From: Pseudobutyrivibrio sp. UBA1225 | GTDB lineage: Bacteria > Bacillota > Clostridia > Lachnospirales > Lachnospiraceae | Direction: 5' to 3' | DNA length: 7,002 bases | Assembly: GCA_002309345.1 (NCBI GenBank) | Contig: DBWZ01000064.1 | Span: 24,259 to 31,260 of the forward strand | Part shown: in pieces, positions 1 through 6,762 of the stretch | How the letters are laid out: each line of letters opens with the position of its first letter | Numbering within the stretch: the first letter of the stretch is position 1 | Position numbers and translations under genes: made by a program | The notes under the pieces: generated by a model | The model's database searches: none | Seen by the model: the letters and a program-made list of their open reading frames with translations, nothing else | Told to the model about the DNA's origin: nothing

Positions 1-6
1 GGAGGA
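1..6 (+). promoter_or_regulatory. Shine-Dalgarno site of the SGNH esterase gene
   Basis: GGAGGA lies five bases before the ATG at 11. It is a near-perfect anti-16S match and fixes the start. The promoter of this gene, or the preceding operon gene, is outside the window. Confidence 0.85.
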
Positions 7-10
7 AACA

Positions 11-1708
11 ATGGAAATAATAAAAGCTCCCACAGATTCTGAAAAGAATAGACCATTTTTTTATATTCTGAGGGACACAGAGGTTTTTACAGCGGATGAT
101 GAAAATGGAAAGGGCGTTAGTTACCTGTATCAAAGTGACGGCAGACTCGTAAGCAGCGCCAACTTCACCGGATATGTAACTGACGAAAAGATACTAAAAT
201 TACTAGAAACAGTCGAAGGCTTCAAAAAGCTAGTTCACAGTGTCGGCATCACAATGGAGATGGAAGATAAAACAGCTGAGGCGACATTTGTTTTCCAAAT
301 GTATGGCAAAAAAGATTTGTACGGAGGTGGTGCTAATATCATTTCCAAGCAGCTTACAAATGGTGCAGAGCAGCGAATCAATCTTAGCGATATAGCTTGG
401 ACCGAGGATGATGATGTGCCAGGACAGATTCGAGTTCACACAGACCGTCCAGAGCAGAAGGCTTATCTTTCAGTTCGACTTTATTTAAATGATGGTTTTG
501 ATGCTCCACCTCAATTAGAGACATTGCCAGTCAACACAGATTCTGCAGAATACAAAAAGCTAATTGATAAATCCCTTGTTAGTCTTGGAAATACCAAGCG
601 ACTTATGGATGTGGTGGCAAAGGCTAAAAGCGGAAAGGATGTTAACATTTGTTACATCGGCGGCTCTATCACTCAGGGTGCGGGAGCCACTCCAATCAAC
701 ACTGAGTGTTACGCTTACAAATCATACTTGGGATTCAAAAAGCTCATGGGTGATGGCGACAATATTCATTTTGTTAAAGCAGGAATCGGCGGTACACCTT
801 CCGAGCTTGGTATGATTCGTTTTGACCGAGATGTGCTAAGAGATGGCACAGTTGATGTTGATTTGTTGATTGTAGAATTTGCAGTTAACGACGAGGCGGA
901 TGAGACAAAGGGCGACTGCTTTGAGAGTCTTGTTAGAAAGGCTTTGGCTCTTCCAACAAATCCTGCAGTGATGCTTATGTTCTCCGTATTTGCGGATGAT
1001 TCAAATTTCCAAGAAAGATTGACACCTGTTGGATTGCGCTACGAGCTTCCTATGGCAAGTGTTAAAAACGCGGTGGTGAATCAGTTCTATGACAGGGATT
1101 CTAGAATCATTTCAAAGCATCAGTATTTTTATGACATGTTCCACCCAACCAACTTGGGTCACACAATAATGGCTGATAGCTTGATTAACATTATGGAGCT
1201 TGCCATTGCTTCAGAAATACCTGATGCTTACAATCCAAGGTTGGAGGAGCCTGCAGCTATAGGTAAGTCATTCGACGATGTATTTTTGATAGATAAAAAG
1301 GATAATACCGACTACGCTAAGATAGACGCTGGTGGATTTACCTTCACAGATGATTTCCTTCAATCAGTTGAGGTTGATATGGATCTTAAGCTTACACCAA
1401 CCTTCCCATACAATTGGATGTATGATGGTGGCAGTGGCAGCAAGGAGTCCTTCAAGATGGACATTGACTGCAAGTCACTTATAATTATCATGAAGGATTC
1501 AGGCGAGGTTGATGCCGCCACGGCGAAGATTTACGTGGATGGCAAGTTTGTTCGTGACCTTGATCCATACATCAATAGATGGTGTCACGACAATCCACTA
1601 ATCGTAATCCAGGATGACAAATCAGCTCCACACCATGTCGAGGTGGTTGTAGACGATGATGAAATCCGAAATAAGTTTACAATCCTAGGATTTGGAGTTG
1701 TAAGATAG
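11..1708 (+). CDS. Cytoplasmic SGNH/GDSL carbohydrate esterase with N- and C-terminal accessory domains
   Basis: Probably removes acetyl (or other acyl) groups from imported hemicellulose oligosaccharides in the cytoplasm. The SGNH core spans about residues 195-400 of 565. Block I is GGSIT with nucleophile Ser219. The block II glycine region is GIGGTPS (258-264). Block III is FAVND with Asn293. The catalytic Asp375/His378 pair sits in DMFHPTNLGH. About 190 residues precede the core. They look beta-rich with no signal peptide, so the protein should stay inside the cell. Residues about 415-565 form a second beta-rich module (FPYNWMYDGG at 465-474) of the kind often found C-terminal to clostridial SGNH enzymes. 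The jelly-roll plus SGNH layout recalls acetyl-esterase families such as CE2 and CE17, but I cannot assign a CAZy family by eye. The GH43 gene downstream supports a xylan-related substrate (inference). The hydrolase fold is secure; the substrate is not. Confidence 0.85.
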   Translation: MEIIKAPTDSEKNRPFFYILRDTEVFTADDENGKGVSYLYQSDGRLVSSANFTGYVTDEKILKLLETVEGFKKLVHSVGITMEMEDKTAEATFVFQMYGKKDLYGGGANIISKQLTNGAEQRINLSDIAWTEDDDVPGQIRVHTDRPEQKAYLSVRLYLNDGFDAPPQLETLPVNTDSAEYKKLIDKSLVSLGNTKRLMDVVAKAKSGKDVNICYIGGSITQGAGATPINTECYAYKSYLGFKKLMGDGDNIHFVKAGIGGTPSELGMIRFDRDVLRDGTVDVDLLIVEFAVNDEADETKGDCFESLVRKALALPTNPAVMLMFSVFADDSNFQERLTPVGLRYELPMASVKNAVVNQFYDRDSRIISKHQYFYDMFHPTNLGHTIMADSLINIMELAIASEIPDAYNPRLEEPAAIGKSFDDVFLIDKKDNTDYAKIDAGGFTFTDDFLQSVEVDMDLKLTPTFPYNWMYDGGSGSKESFKMDIDCKSLIIIMKDSGEVDAATAKIYVDGKFVRDLDPYINRWCHDNPLIVIQDDKSAPHHVEVVVDDDEIRNKFTILGFGVVR

Positions 1709-1745
1709 AATCTTAATCTAATGTATGTTATAAATTGTAGCTATT

Positions 1746-1751
1746 TATAAT
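1746..1751 (+). promoter_or_regulatory. Possible -10 element in the esterase-GH43 gap
   Basis: A perfect TATAAT hexamer lies in the AT-rich gap after the esterase stop. No good -35 is seen at 16-18 bp upstream (about GTATGT), and there is no TG extension. It is therefore a weak candidate for a separate GH43 promoter. A start from it would fall near 1758, just upstream of the structured element. Confidence 0.3.
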
Positions 1752-1790
1752 GTGACAAGAATTTTTATGTATGATAAATAAAAATTAATT

Positions 1791-1879
1791 GAAAATTCTC
1801 CTTAACAAGGACAGAAGGTTCCGAAAGGAACGTCCTGTGACTGGAGGAATATTCGGTTCTTGTTAAGGTAAGAATTTTC
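1791..1879 (+). ncRNA. Structured leader element upstream of GH43 (three-way junction), family unrecognised
   Basis: P1: 1791-1799 (GAAAATTCT) pairs perfectly with 1871-1879, and 1800-1809 (CCTTAACAAG) pairs perfectly with 1859-1868. That makes 19 Watson-Crick pairs, interrupted only by a TA bulge at 1869-1870. Two arms sit inside P1. P2 (1811-1838) is ACAG/CTGT, a 3x3 internal loop, then GTTCC/GGAAC capped by a GAAA tetraloop at 1823-1826. P3 (1839-1858) is a weaker 7-bp stem with three G-U pairs and loop GGAATA. The arms abut with almost no linker. The element ends 33 bases before the GH43 start, so it would be in that gene's 5' leader. No U-tract follows on the + strand, so it is not a simple intrinsic terminator. 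Possible identities are a cis-regulatory RNA, an mRNA-stabilising structure or a small palindromic mobile repeat. The pairing is seen directly; function is not known. Confidence 0.65.
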
Positions 1880-1900
1880 TCATAGAGTAAGTTATTAGTA

Positions 1901-1905
1901 AGAGG
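1901..1905 (+). promoter_or_regulatory. Shine-Dalgarno site of the GH43 gene
   Basis: AGAGG lies seven bases before the ATG at 1913. It is moderate in strength, lies 22 bases after the P1 stem ends, and is not itself within the stem. Confidence 0.7.
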
Positions 1906-1912
1906 TAAAGTT

Positions 1913-3469
1913 ATGACAATAGCACGCAATCCAATATTGAAAGGATTTTATCCTGATCCTTCAATCTGTCGCGTGGGCGACGATTACTACATCGTATGTT
2001 CAAGCTTCGTATATTTTCCAGGTGTTCCAATTTTTCACAGCAGAGATTTGGCACACTGGGAGCAGATAGGCCATGTACTTGATAGGGAGAGCCAACTTCC
2101 ACTTAATGGCGAGGAGATTTCAAGAGGAATCTTTGCTCCAACAATCCGTGAATACGAAGGCACTTTTTATATGATTACAACTAACATTGATGATGGAGGA
2201 AACTTTGTTGTCACAGCAAAAGATCCAAAGGGACCTTGGTCGGAGCCGTACTATCTCGGTGAAAAGGAGTGTCCTGGAATCGATCCATCATTATTCTTTG
2301 ACGATGATGGAAAGTGCTACTACGTTGGCACTAGACCTAATCCAGAAGGAGTGCGCTACAATGGCGACTGGGAGATCTGGGTTCAGGAGCTTGACCTTGA
2401 TACTATGAAGCTTGTTGGAGAGTCGATGGCTATCTGGAAGGGCGCTGTCAAAGATGTTATTTGGCCAGAAGGTCCACATCTTTACAAGAAGGATGGATAT
2501 TATTATCTCATCCACGCGGAGGGGGGAACCGGCCCAGAGCATGCTATTTCTGTCGCTCGTTCAAAGGAGCTTTTTGCTTGGTTTGAAGGCTGTCCAAGAA
2601 ACCCAATTTTCACTCATAGAAATTTGGGCAAGGATTATCCAATCATCTATGCTGGTCATGGCGATATTGTAGATGACAAGGATGGCAATTGGTATATTGT
2701 TATGCTTGCATCTCGCCCATGTGAAAAGCACTGTAGCTTGGGTCGCGAAACTTTCCTTGCAAAGGTAGTTTGGGAGGATGGATGGCCAGTAATCAATCCT
2801 GGAGTTGGTAAGCTTACAAACAGTGTTGATTTGCCATTTGAGGAATGCCCATTCCCTAAGGAAAACGAATGGAGTGATCAGCTTAAATTCTATGACAGCA
2901 GTCTAGATGACAGATTAGTGGGTATTGAAAAAAGAGACAAAGACATATATTCTTTAGAGGAGCGTCCAGGCTTCCTTAGGTTATTTACAAGGCCTGAAAG
3001 AATCGAGGATATGTGTCATCCTTCATATTTGGGACTTCGCCAGAAAGACTATTCTTTCAAAGCTAATTGTGGCGTGGACTTTCAGCCAGCAAATGAAAAC
3101 GAGTGTGGTGGATTGGTTTTGTTCCAAAACCATGAGAACCATTTGGTGATAGAGATTGTTGCAAAAGACGTAGGAAGAGTTCTTCAAGTACGTAAATGCG
3201 TTAAAGGCTCTGAGGCGGTCACATCAAGCTGCGTCTTGGCAGATGGCTTGGTGGAGCTAGAGCTTGCAGTTAAAAATCAAAAGGCGCAGGTTTATGTTGT
3301 GGCAGACAATCAGTATAAACTTATTGAATCTGATATCGATTTGTTGCCATATACAACGGAGGAAGCAGGCGGCTTTGTAGGTTGTACAGTGGGGATGTAC
3401 ACTTCCTCAAATGGTAAATCCAGCGACAACCACTGTGATTTTGCATGGCTCAATTTAGAAAAAATATAA
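1913..3469 (+). CDS. Glycoside hydrolase family 43 beta-xylosidase / alpha-L-arabinofuranosidase
   Basis: Inverting glycosidase expected to release xylose or arabinose from the non-reducing ends of (arabino)xylo-oligosaccharides. The five-bladed propeller is about residues 5-310 of 518. The GH43 triad is visible: general base Asp15 in GFYPDPSICRVGDDYY, pKa-modulating Asp124 in CPGIDPSLFFDDDG, and general acid Glu186 in IWPEGPHLYKKDGYYYL. His249 (AGHGD) is the usual conserved active-site histidine. Residues about 318-518 form the C-terminal beta-sandwich typical of the longer GH43 xylosidases, where it helps close the active site. The N-terminal run (NPILKGFYPDPSICRVGDDYYIV through FPGVPIFHSRDL) resembles subfamilies 11/12. 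Which of xylosidase or arabinofuranosidase dominates cannot be read from sequence. There is no signal peptide, so it should be cytoplasmic. The length is normal and the gene intact. It follows the esterase by 204 bp, and the two products plausibly act in sequence on imported oligosaccharides. Confidence 0.92.
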   Translation: MTIARNPILKGFYPDPSICRVGDDYYIVCSSFVYFPGVPIFHSRDLAHWEQIGHVLDRESQLPLNGEEISRGIFAPTIREYEGTFYMITTNIDDGGNFVVTAKDPKGPWSEPYYLGEKECPGIDPSLFFDDDGKCYYVGTRPNPEGVRYNGDWEIWVQELDLDTMKLVGESMAIWKGAVKDVIWPEGPHLYKKDGYYYLIHAEGGTGPEHAISVARSKELFAWFEGCPRNPIFTHRNLGKDYPIIYAGHGDIVDDKDGNWYIVMLASRPCEKHCSLGRETFLAKVVWEDGWPVINPGVGKLTNSVDLPFEECPFPKENEWSDQLKFYDSSLDDRLVGIEKRDKDIYSLEERPGFLRLFTRPERIEDMCHPSYLGLRQKDYSFKANCGVDFQPANENECGGLVLFQNHENHLVIEIVAKDVGRVLQVRKCVKGSEAVTSSCVLADGLVELELAVKNQKAQVYVVADNQYKLIESDIDLLPYTTEEAGGFVGCTVGMYTSSNGKSSDNHCDFAWLNLEKI

Positions 3470-3482
3470 GGATAAACATCTT

Positions 3483-3504
3483 GAATGTTTGTGGTAGAAT
3501 GTTT
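3483..3504 (+). repeat. Direct repeat of GAATGTTT overlapping the kinase promoter
   Basis: GAATGTTT occurs at 3483-3490 and again at 3497-3504, a 14-bp period. The second copy overlaps the candidate -10. AAACAT at 3474-3479 is complementary to ATGTTT in both copies, so either short hairpin could form. Direct repeats are typical AraC-family binding sites, so autoregulation by the adjacent regulator is possible but unproven. Confidence 0.4.
3492..3500 (+). promoter_or_regulatory. Candidate extended -10 promoter of the two-component operon
   Basis: TGGTAGAAT matches the TGnTATAAT extended -10 pattern with one mismatch. The -35 region at 17 bp spacing is poor (ATAAAC), as is common with extended -10 promoters. 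Transcription would start near 3507, giving a leader of about 27 bases. No terminator is visible between GH43 and the kinase, so read-through is also possible. Confidence 0.45.
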
Positions 3505-3522
3505 TTATCAAAAAGGAGTTAT

Positions 3523-3530
3523 GAGGTAGG
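3523..3530 (+). promoter_or_regulatory. Shine-Dalgarno site deciding the kinase start
   Basis: GAGGTAGG is placed correctly for the ATG at 3534. A stronger AAGGAG at 3513-3518 lies too far from that ATG and instead sits just before another ATG at 3521, which opens only a two-codon frame (ATG AGG TAG). The kinase start at 3534 is therefore preferred. Confidence 0.6.
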
Positions 3531-3533
3531 TTA

Positions 3534-5147
3534 ATGGCTAAGCGCGTTTCTTTAATCGGCAGGATTTTCGGCAAGGTTCATACTAGAAGAAATTTAATCC
3601 TTCTATATGTTGCCTTTGTTATCATTCCGCTGATTATAGCAGATTTTTTGATTATCTCCGGCGTGTATCGTTCAGAAAAAGCCAGTCAAGAGCATCTGAT
3701 GAGCAACGAGGCAAATGCCGTTAACTATACCTTTTTTAATCAGATTGATCAGGCTGCTAAGTTAGGCAACGCCATCTACAGCAGTAAATATGTCAATCGT
3801 TTTTTGGAGCAACAATATGCTTCTAATTTAGAATACTTTGAAGCTTATCAAAGTTTTTTTGATGATACTTTACTTAATCTAGTAGAGGGACAATCTGGTC
3901 TTAAATTCATTATTTTCCAAACCAACAAAACAATTACAAACGGAGCTCAATTTAGGCGATTGGAATTGGCAAACGATATGGGCTGGTATAGGTATATGCA
4001 AAAGAATCAACTTCAAAAGGGGTTGTATTTTGGAGAGCATAGTAGCTACGAAAATAACAGCAAGCGAGCCATCTATTATTTCCAACGATTGAACTACTAT
4101 GATGGAAATTCTAAGGATGTGCTTTTGATAGAGATTGATTACAGTAAATGTGCTGAGCTACTTGCGAATCTCAATTATGAAAATGGTGCATTTATATGTG
4201 ACGATAGTAGAGTGTTGCTTTCAAACGAATCCTATAGTAACAGAAATAAAGACTATCGCAGTATTGAAGAGCTAAATGAGTTTGATATAGATTACAGCGA
4301 GGATATTCTAGTTTATGGGCTGAATCTTACTATACATATTGAGGGCAGCAAGCAGAGTCTTCTTGATGTATTAAAGCCTAGATGGATTCACATTATGCTG
4401 ATAGCTCTTATGAATATTTTACTCCCGCTGTTTGTCAGCTATTTGATGCATAGTGAATTTCAAAATCGCTTGCGGGAGCAGGATATGCTTGTTGCAAGAA
4501 AAAATGCTGAGCTTCTTGCTTTGCACAGTCAAATCAATCCGCATTTTTTGTTTAATGCACTTGAAAGCATCAGAATGCATTCTATTCTTAAACAGGAAAA
4601 CGAAACCTCTGAAATGGTGGCGCACCTGGCTAAGCTTCAACGCCAGTACACCGAGTGGCACGATGACCAGGTTCCAATCGTAAACGAATTGGAGTTTGTG
4701 GAATCCTATCTGCAGCTTCAAAAATATAGATTTGGCGATAGACTTTCATTTGAGATAGATGCCGATGATTATTGCAAGAAGTATCTTATACCAAAGCTCA
4801 CCTTGGTTACTTTTGTGGAAAATGCTTGCGTTCATGGAATAGAAAGCAAGACTACACCGGGATGGATTTTTGTTAGAATATCAGCGGATGCAGAAAATGT
4901 TATGATGGAAATCGAGGATACTGGTGGGGGAATGTCAGATGAGGAGGCAAGAGAGCTCTTAGCAAAAATGAGAGCAGCCAATATAGAGATGCTCAAGGAA
5001 AAGAATCGTGTTGGTGTGGTTAATGCTTGTGTGAGACTCAAGATGATGACCGATAATCAAGTATACTTCGATTTGGATACCGAGTATGGCACAGGTACAT
5101 TAGTACAGATTAAGATGCCGCTTAAATACTTGAAGGGGAATTTGTAA
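3534..5147 (+). CDS. Membrane sensor histidine kinase, LytS/YesM type
   Basis: Sensor of a two-component system; autophosphorylates on His and passes the phosphate to the regulator encoded next. A basic N-terminus (RRN at 18-20) precedes TM1 (about 21-43). An extracytoplasmic sensor of about 240 residues follows, then TM2 (about 284-305). The His_kinase core has INPHFLFNALESI with phospho-acceptor His337. The ATPase part shows the N-box FVENACVHG (Asn430), a G1 box DTGGGM (462-467), and a degenerate G2 region, RVGVVNACVRLKM (492-504). The C-terminal GTGT..I.MP is typical of the family. The sensor matches no domain I can name with confidence; its mixed helix/strand pattern would suit a dCache-like fold, common in this family. 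Oddity: only about 30 residues separate TM2 from His337, too few for a HAMP domain, which YesM kinases usually have. The sugar-gene context suggests an oligosaccharide-related signal (inference). The length of 537 is slightly short for the family, which fits the missing HAMP. Confidence 0.92.
   Translation: MAKRVSLIGRIFGKVHTRRNLILLYVAFVIIPLIIADFLIISGVYRSEKASQEHLMSNEANAVNYTFFNQIDQAAKLGNAIYSSKYVNRFLEQQYASNLEYFEAYQSFFDDTLLNLVEGQSGLKFIIFQTNKTITNGAQFRRLELANDMGWYRYMQKNQLQKGLYFGEHSSYENNSKRAIYYFQRLNYYDGNSKDVLLIEIDYSKCAELLANLNYENGAFICDDSRVLLSNESYSNRNKDYRSIEELNEFDIDYSEDILVYGLNLTIHIEGSKQSLLDVLKPRWIHIMLIALMNILLPLFVSYLMHSEFQNRLREQDMLVARKNAELLALHSQINPHFLFNALESIRMHSILKQENETSEMVAHLAKLQRQYTEWHDDQVPIVNELEFVESYLQLQKYRFGDRLSFEIDADDYCKKYLIPKLTLVTFVENACVHGIESKTTPGWIFVRISADAENVMMEIEDTGGGMSDEEARELLAKMRAANIEMLKEKNRVGVVNACVRLKMMTDNQVYFDLDTEYGTGTLVQIKMPLKYLKGNL
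5133..5138 (+). promoter_or_regulatory. Shine-Dalgarno of the response regulator inside the kinase end
   Basis: AAGGGG lies eight bases before the ATG at 5147, within the last kinase codons. Together with the TAATG stop/start overlap it implies translational coupling and near-equal production of the two partners. Confidence 0.7.
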
Positions 5148-6727
5148 TGTTAAAAGTATTATTAGTTGATGACGAACCATTTATATTACAAGGATTAAAA
5201 ATGCTAGTTGATTGGGAGCAAGAGGGCTGGGAGGTCTTTACAGCTTCCAACGGAGCAGAAGCGCTGGATTTTCTTAAGGAAGAAAGAGTAGACCTTGTGA
5301 TTGCAGATATCAAAATGCCTGTTATGTCAGGCTTGGAATTGCTTAAAACTGTTCACGATGAAAAGATTAGCGATTCATACTTTGTAGTCCTAAGTGGTTA
5401 TGCTGAGTTTAGCTATGCCCAAGAGGCATTGAGATACGATTGCACGGATTATATTTTAAAGCCTGTTGAAAGGGAGCAGCTGCTAGAAATTCTTACAAAG
5501 GTAGCTGCCCTTAATAAAGAAAGAGATTTTAAGCGGCGAAGCGACGCAAAGAGGGAAAAGGCTTTTTTAGATAGGACATTTATGAAGCTATTAAGCGGCA
5601 AGTTTAACCGCGGCAACATAGAATATGTCTCAGCAATTATGGATACAGATGAAGACATGTCATATGTAGAAATACAGCTTGATGTTGAAACCCTGTCAGA
5701 GGATTATTCCGATGAAGAAAAGAAGGGACAGCTTGACAAGCTTTATTCGTCTGCCTTTGATTTTCTGAAGGACGATTCCAAGTTTTGCATCATGGATGTT
5801 TCTGACAGCGAAAAAATCTACGATGTGGGATTCATCTACAATGAAGCCATGGCAAAGCGCCTTCAGCTTACTCGAGAAGAATACCTTAAAAGCTTTTTAG
5901 ATTTCCTGATTGCGAACACCAACCTTCCTATCACGATGCTAGTTGGCAAGAACGTCTCAGGAATTAAAAATATCTCCAAGTCCTACGGAACGGTTAATGT
6001 GCTTCGTTCTCTTCAGGGCTTCAGAGAAATGAAAAATCTTTATTACTATGAAAATGAATACAAAATCAGTGACACGGGAGTGCTGATATGCAAAAAAGAA
6101 CTAGATGATTTAATCGTTGCAATTGAGCGTGGGGAGCGAGTTGAAATTAGAAAGTCTGTAGACAATTTCTACGAGGTAATGCAAAAGACTGGTGTTACCG
6201 AATCTACAATGAATCTTAATATCAACTACTTATTGTTCCAGCTTATACATCTTGCAAGCGAGCTTGATAGTGAAGTAAACCAAGAAGAAATCCTTCGTAT
6301 GATTTCTGAAAACACTTCTGAGGAGGGCAAAAGTCGTGGCAGCAAGAATCACCTTTGCCGAATGGCTTACGCCTACGGAGAATACTTAACCCAGCTTCGC
6401 AAGAATGCATCCAAGGGAGTCCTTGGCGAAATAGAAGAGGAAGTAAAAAAGAATTACGCTTCCAACCTGACCCTCAAGGAACTCAGCGAAAAATACTTCG
6501 TAAACTCAGCCTACCTAGGTCAGCTCTTCCGCAAAAAATACGGTTGCTCCTTCAAGGACTACCTCAACAACCACCGTGTCGAAGAGGCCGCCAAGCTCCT
6601 TCGTAAAAGCGATATGAAAATCTACGAAGTAGCCGAAGCCGTTGGCTACAAAGACGTAGATTACTTCGTCAACAAATTCATCGACTCCAAGGGCTGCACC
6701 CCTACCAAATACAAGAAGAATCTCTAG
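5147..6727 (+). CDS. Two-component response regulator, YesN type (REC + AraC HTH)
   Basis: DNA-binding output partner of the kinase. The REC domain is about residues 1-120: acidic pair Asp8/Asp9, phospho-acceptor Asp54 in VIADIKMPVMSG, switch Ser83 and Lys105 (LKP). A long middle region (about 135-415) has no catalytic motif. Its segment SYGTVNVLRSLQGFREMKNLYYYENEY (280-305) resembles the degenerate linker found in many YesN-type regulators. The C-terminus (423-526) is a double helix-turn-helix of AraC type: first HTH LTLKELSEKYFVNSAYLGQLFRKKYG, second KIYEVAEAVGYKDVDYFVNKF, with the usual DYLNNHRVEEAAKLL linker helix. The start overlaps the kinase stop as TAATG. The likely targets are this locus and its transporter genes (inference). 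Oddity: codon use in the final 120 codons is strongly C-ending, unlike the start of the gene. The length of 526 is normal for the family. Confidence 0.94.
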   Translation: MLKVLLVDDEPFILQGLKMLVDWEQEGWEVFTASNGAEALDFLKEERVDLVIADIKMPVMSGLELLKTVHDEKISDSYFVVLSGYAEFSYAQEALRYDCTDYILKPVEREQLLEILTKVAALNKERDFKRRSDAKREKAFLDRTFMKLLSGKFNRGNIEYVSAIMDTDEDMSYVEIQLDVETLSEDYSDEEKKGQLDKLYSSAFDFLKDDSKFCIMDVSDSEKIYDVGFIYNEAMAKRLQLTREEYLKSFLDFLIANTNLPITMLVGKNVSGIKNISKSYGTVNVLRSLQGFREMKNLYYYENEYKISDTGVLICKKELDDLIVAIERGERVEIRKSVDNFYEVMQKTGVTESTMNLNINYLLFQLIHLASELDSEVNQEEILRMISENTSEEGKSRGSKNHLCRMAYAYGEYLTQLRKNASKGVLGEIEEEVKKNYASNLTLKELSEKYFVNSAYLGQLFRKKYGCSFKDYLNNHRVEEAAKLLRKSDMKIYEVAEAVGYKDVDYFVNKFIDSKGCTPTKYKKNL

Positions 6728-6762
6728 CCCCTAGGCCCCCGGCGCCCCGCCCCGCACCACCC
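6728..6762 (+). other. C-rich GC island directly after the regulator stop
   Basis: 24 of 35 bases are C and 7 are G, in a window that is otherwise AT-rich. Short palindromes CCTAGG (6730-6735) and GGCGCC (6741-6746) occur, and GGCCC at 6734-6738 could pair with GGGCC at 6766-6770. No U-tract follows, so an intrinsic terminator is not supported. A C-over-G bubble like this fits a Rho utilisation site, which would make it the transcription end of the kinase-regulator operon (inference). Confidence 0.35.

Noticed and set aside
1805..1858. Group II intron domain V/VI remnant or hammerhead ribozyme
   Set aside because: The GAAA-capped arm invited the idea, but the domain V AGC triad is missing and there is no reverse transcriptase. 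The hammerhead core CTGATGA is also absent.
1791..1885. Palindrome as an intrinsic terminator of the esterase gene
   Set aside because: No U-tract follows the 3' stem on the + strand (TCATAG), and the enclosed 50-base two-arm interior is atypical for a terminator. T-rich sequence exists only on the minus-strand side, where no gene points this way.
1709..1912. Catabolite-repression (cre) operator near the GH43 gene
   Set aside because: No stretch fits the TGnAAnCGnnnnCA pattern with its central CG and flanking symmetry.
4419..4721. 100-codon minus-strand open frame inside the kinase gene
   Set aside because: It lies wholly opposite a well-supported kinase reading frame, has no family resemblance and no plausible ribosome site. 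It is a shadow of the coding strand.
6355..6606. Alternative + strand frame over the end of the regulator gene
   Set aside because: It overlaps the conserved AraC HTH in another frame. Its arginine/proline-rich translation is what C-rich codons produce when read out of frame.
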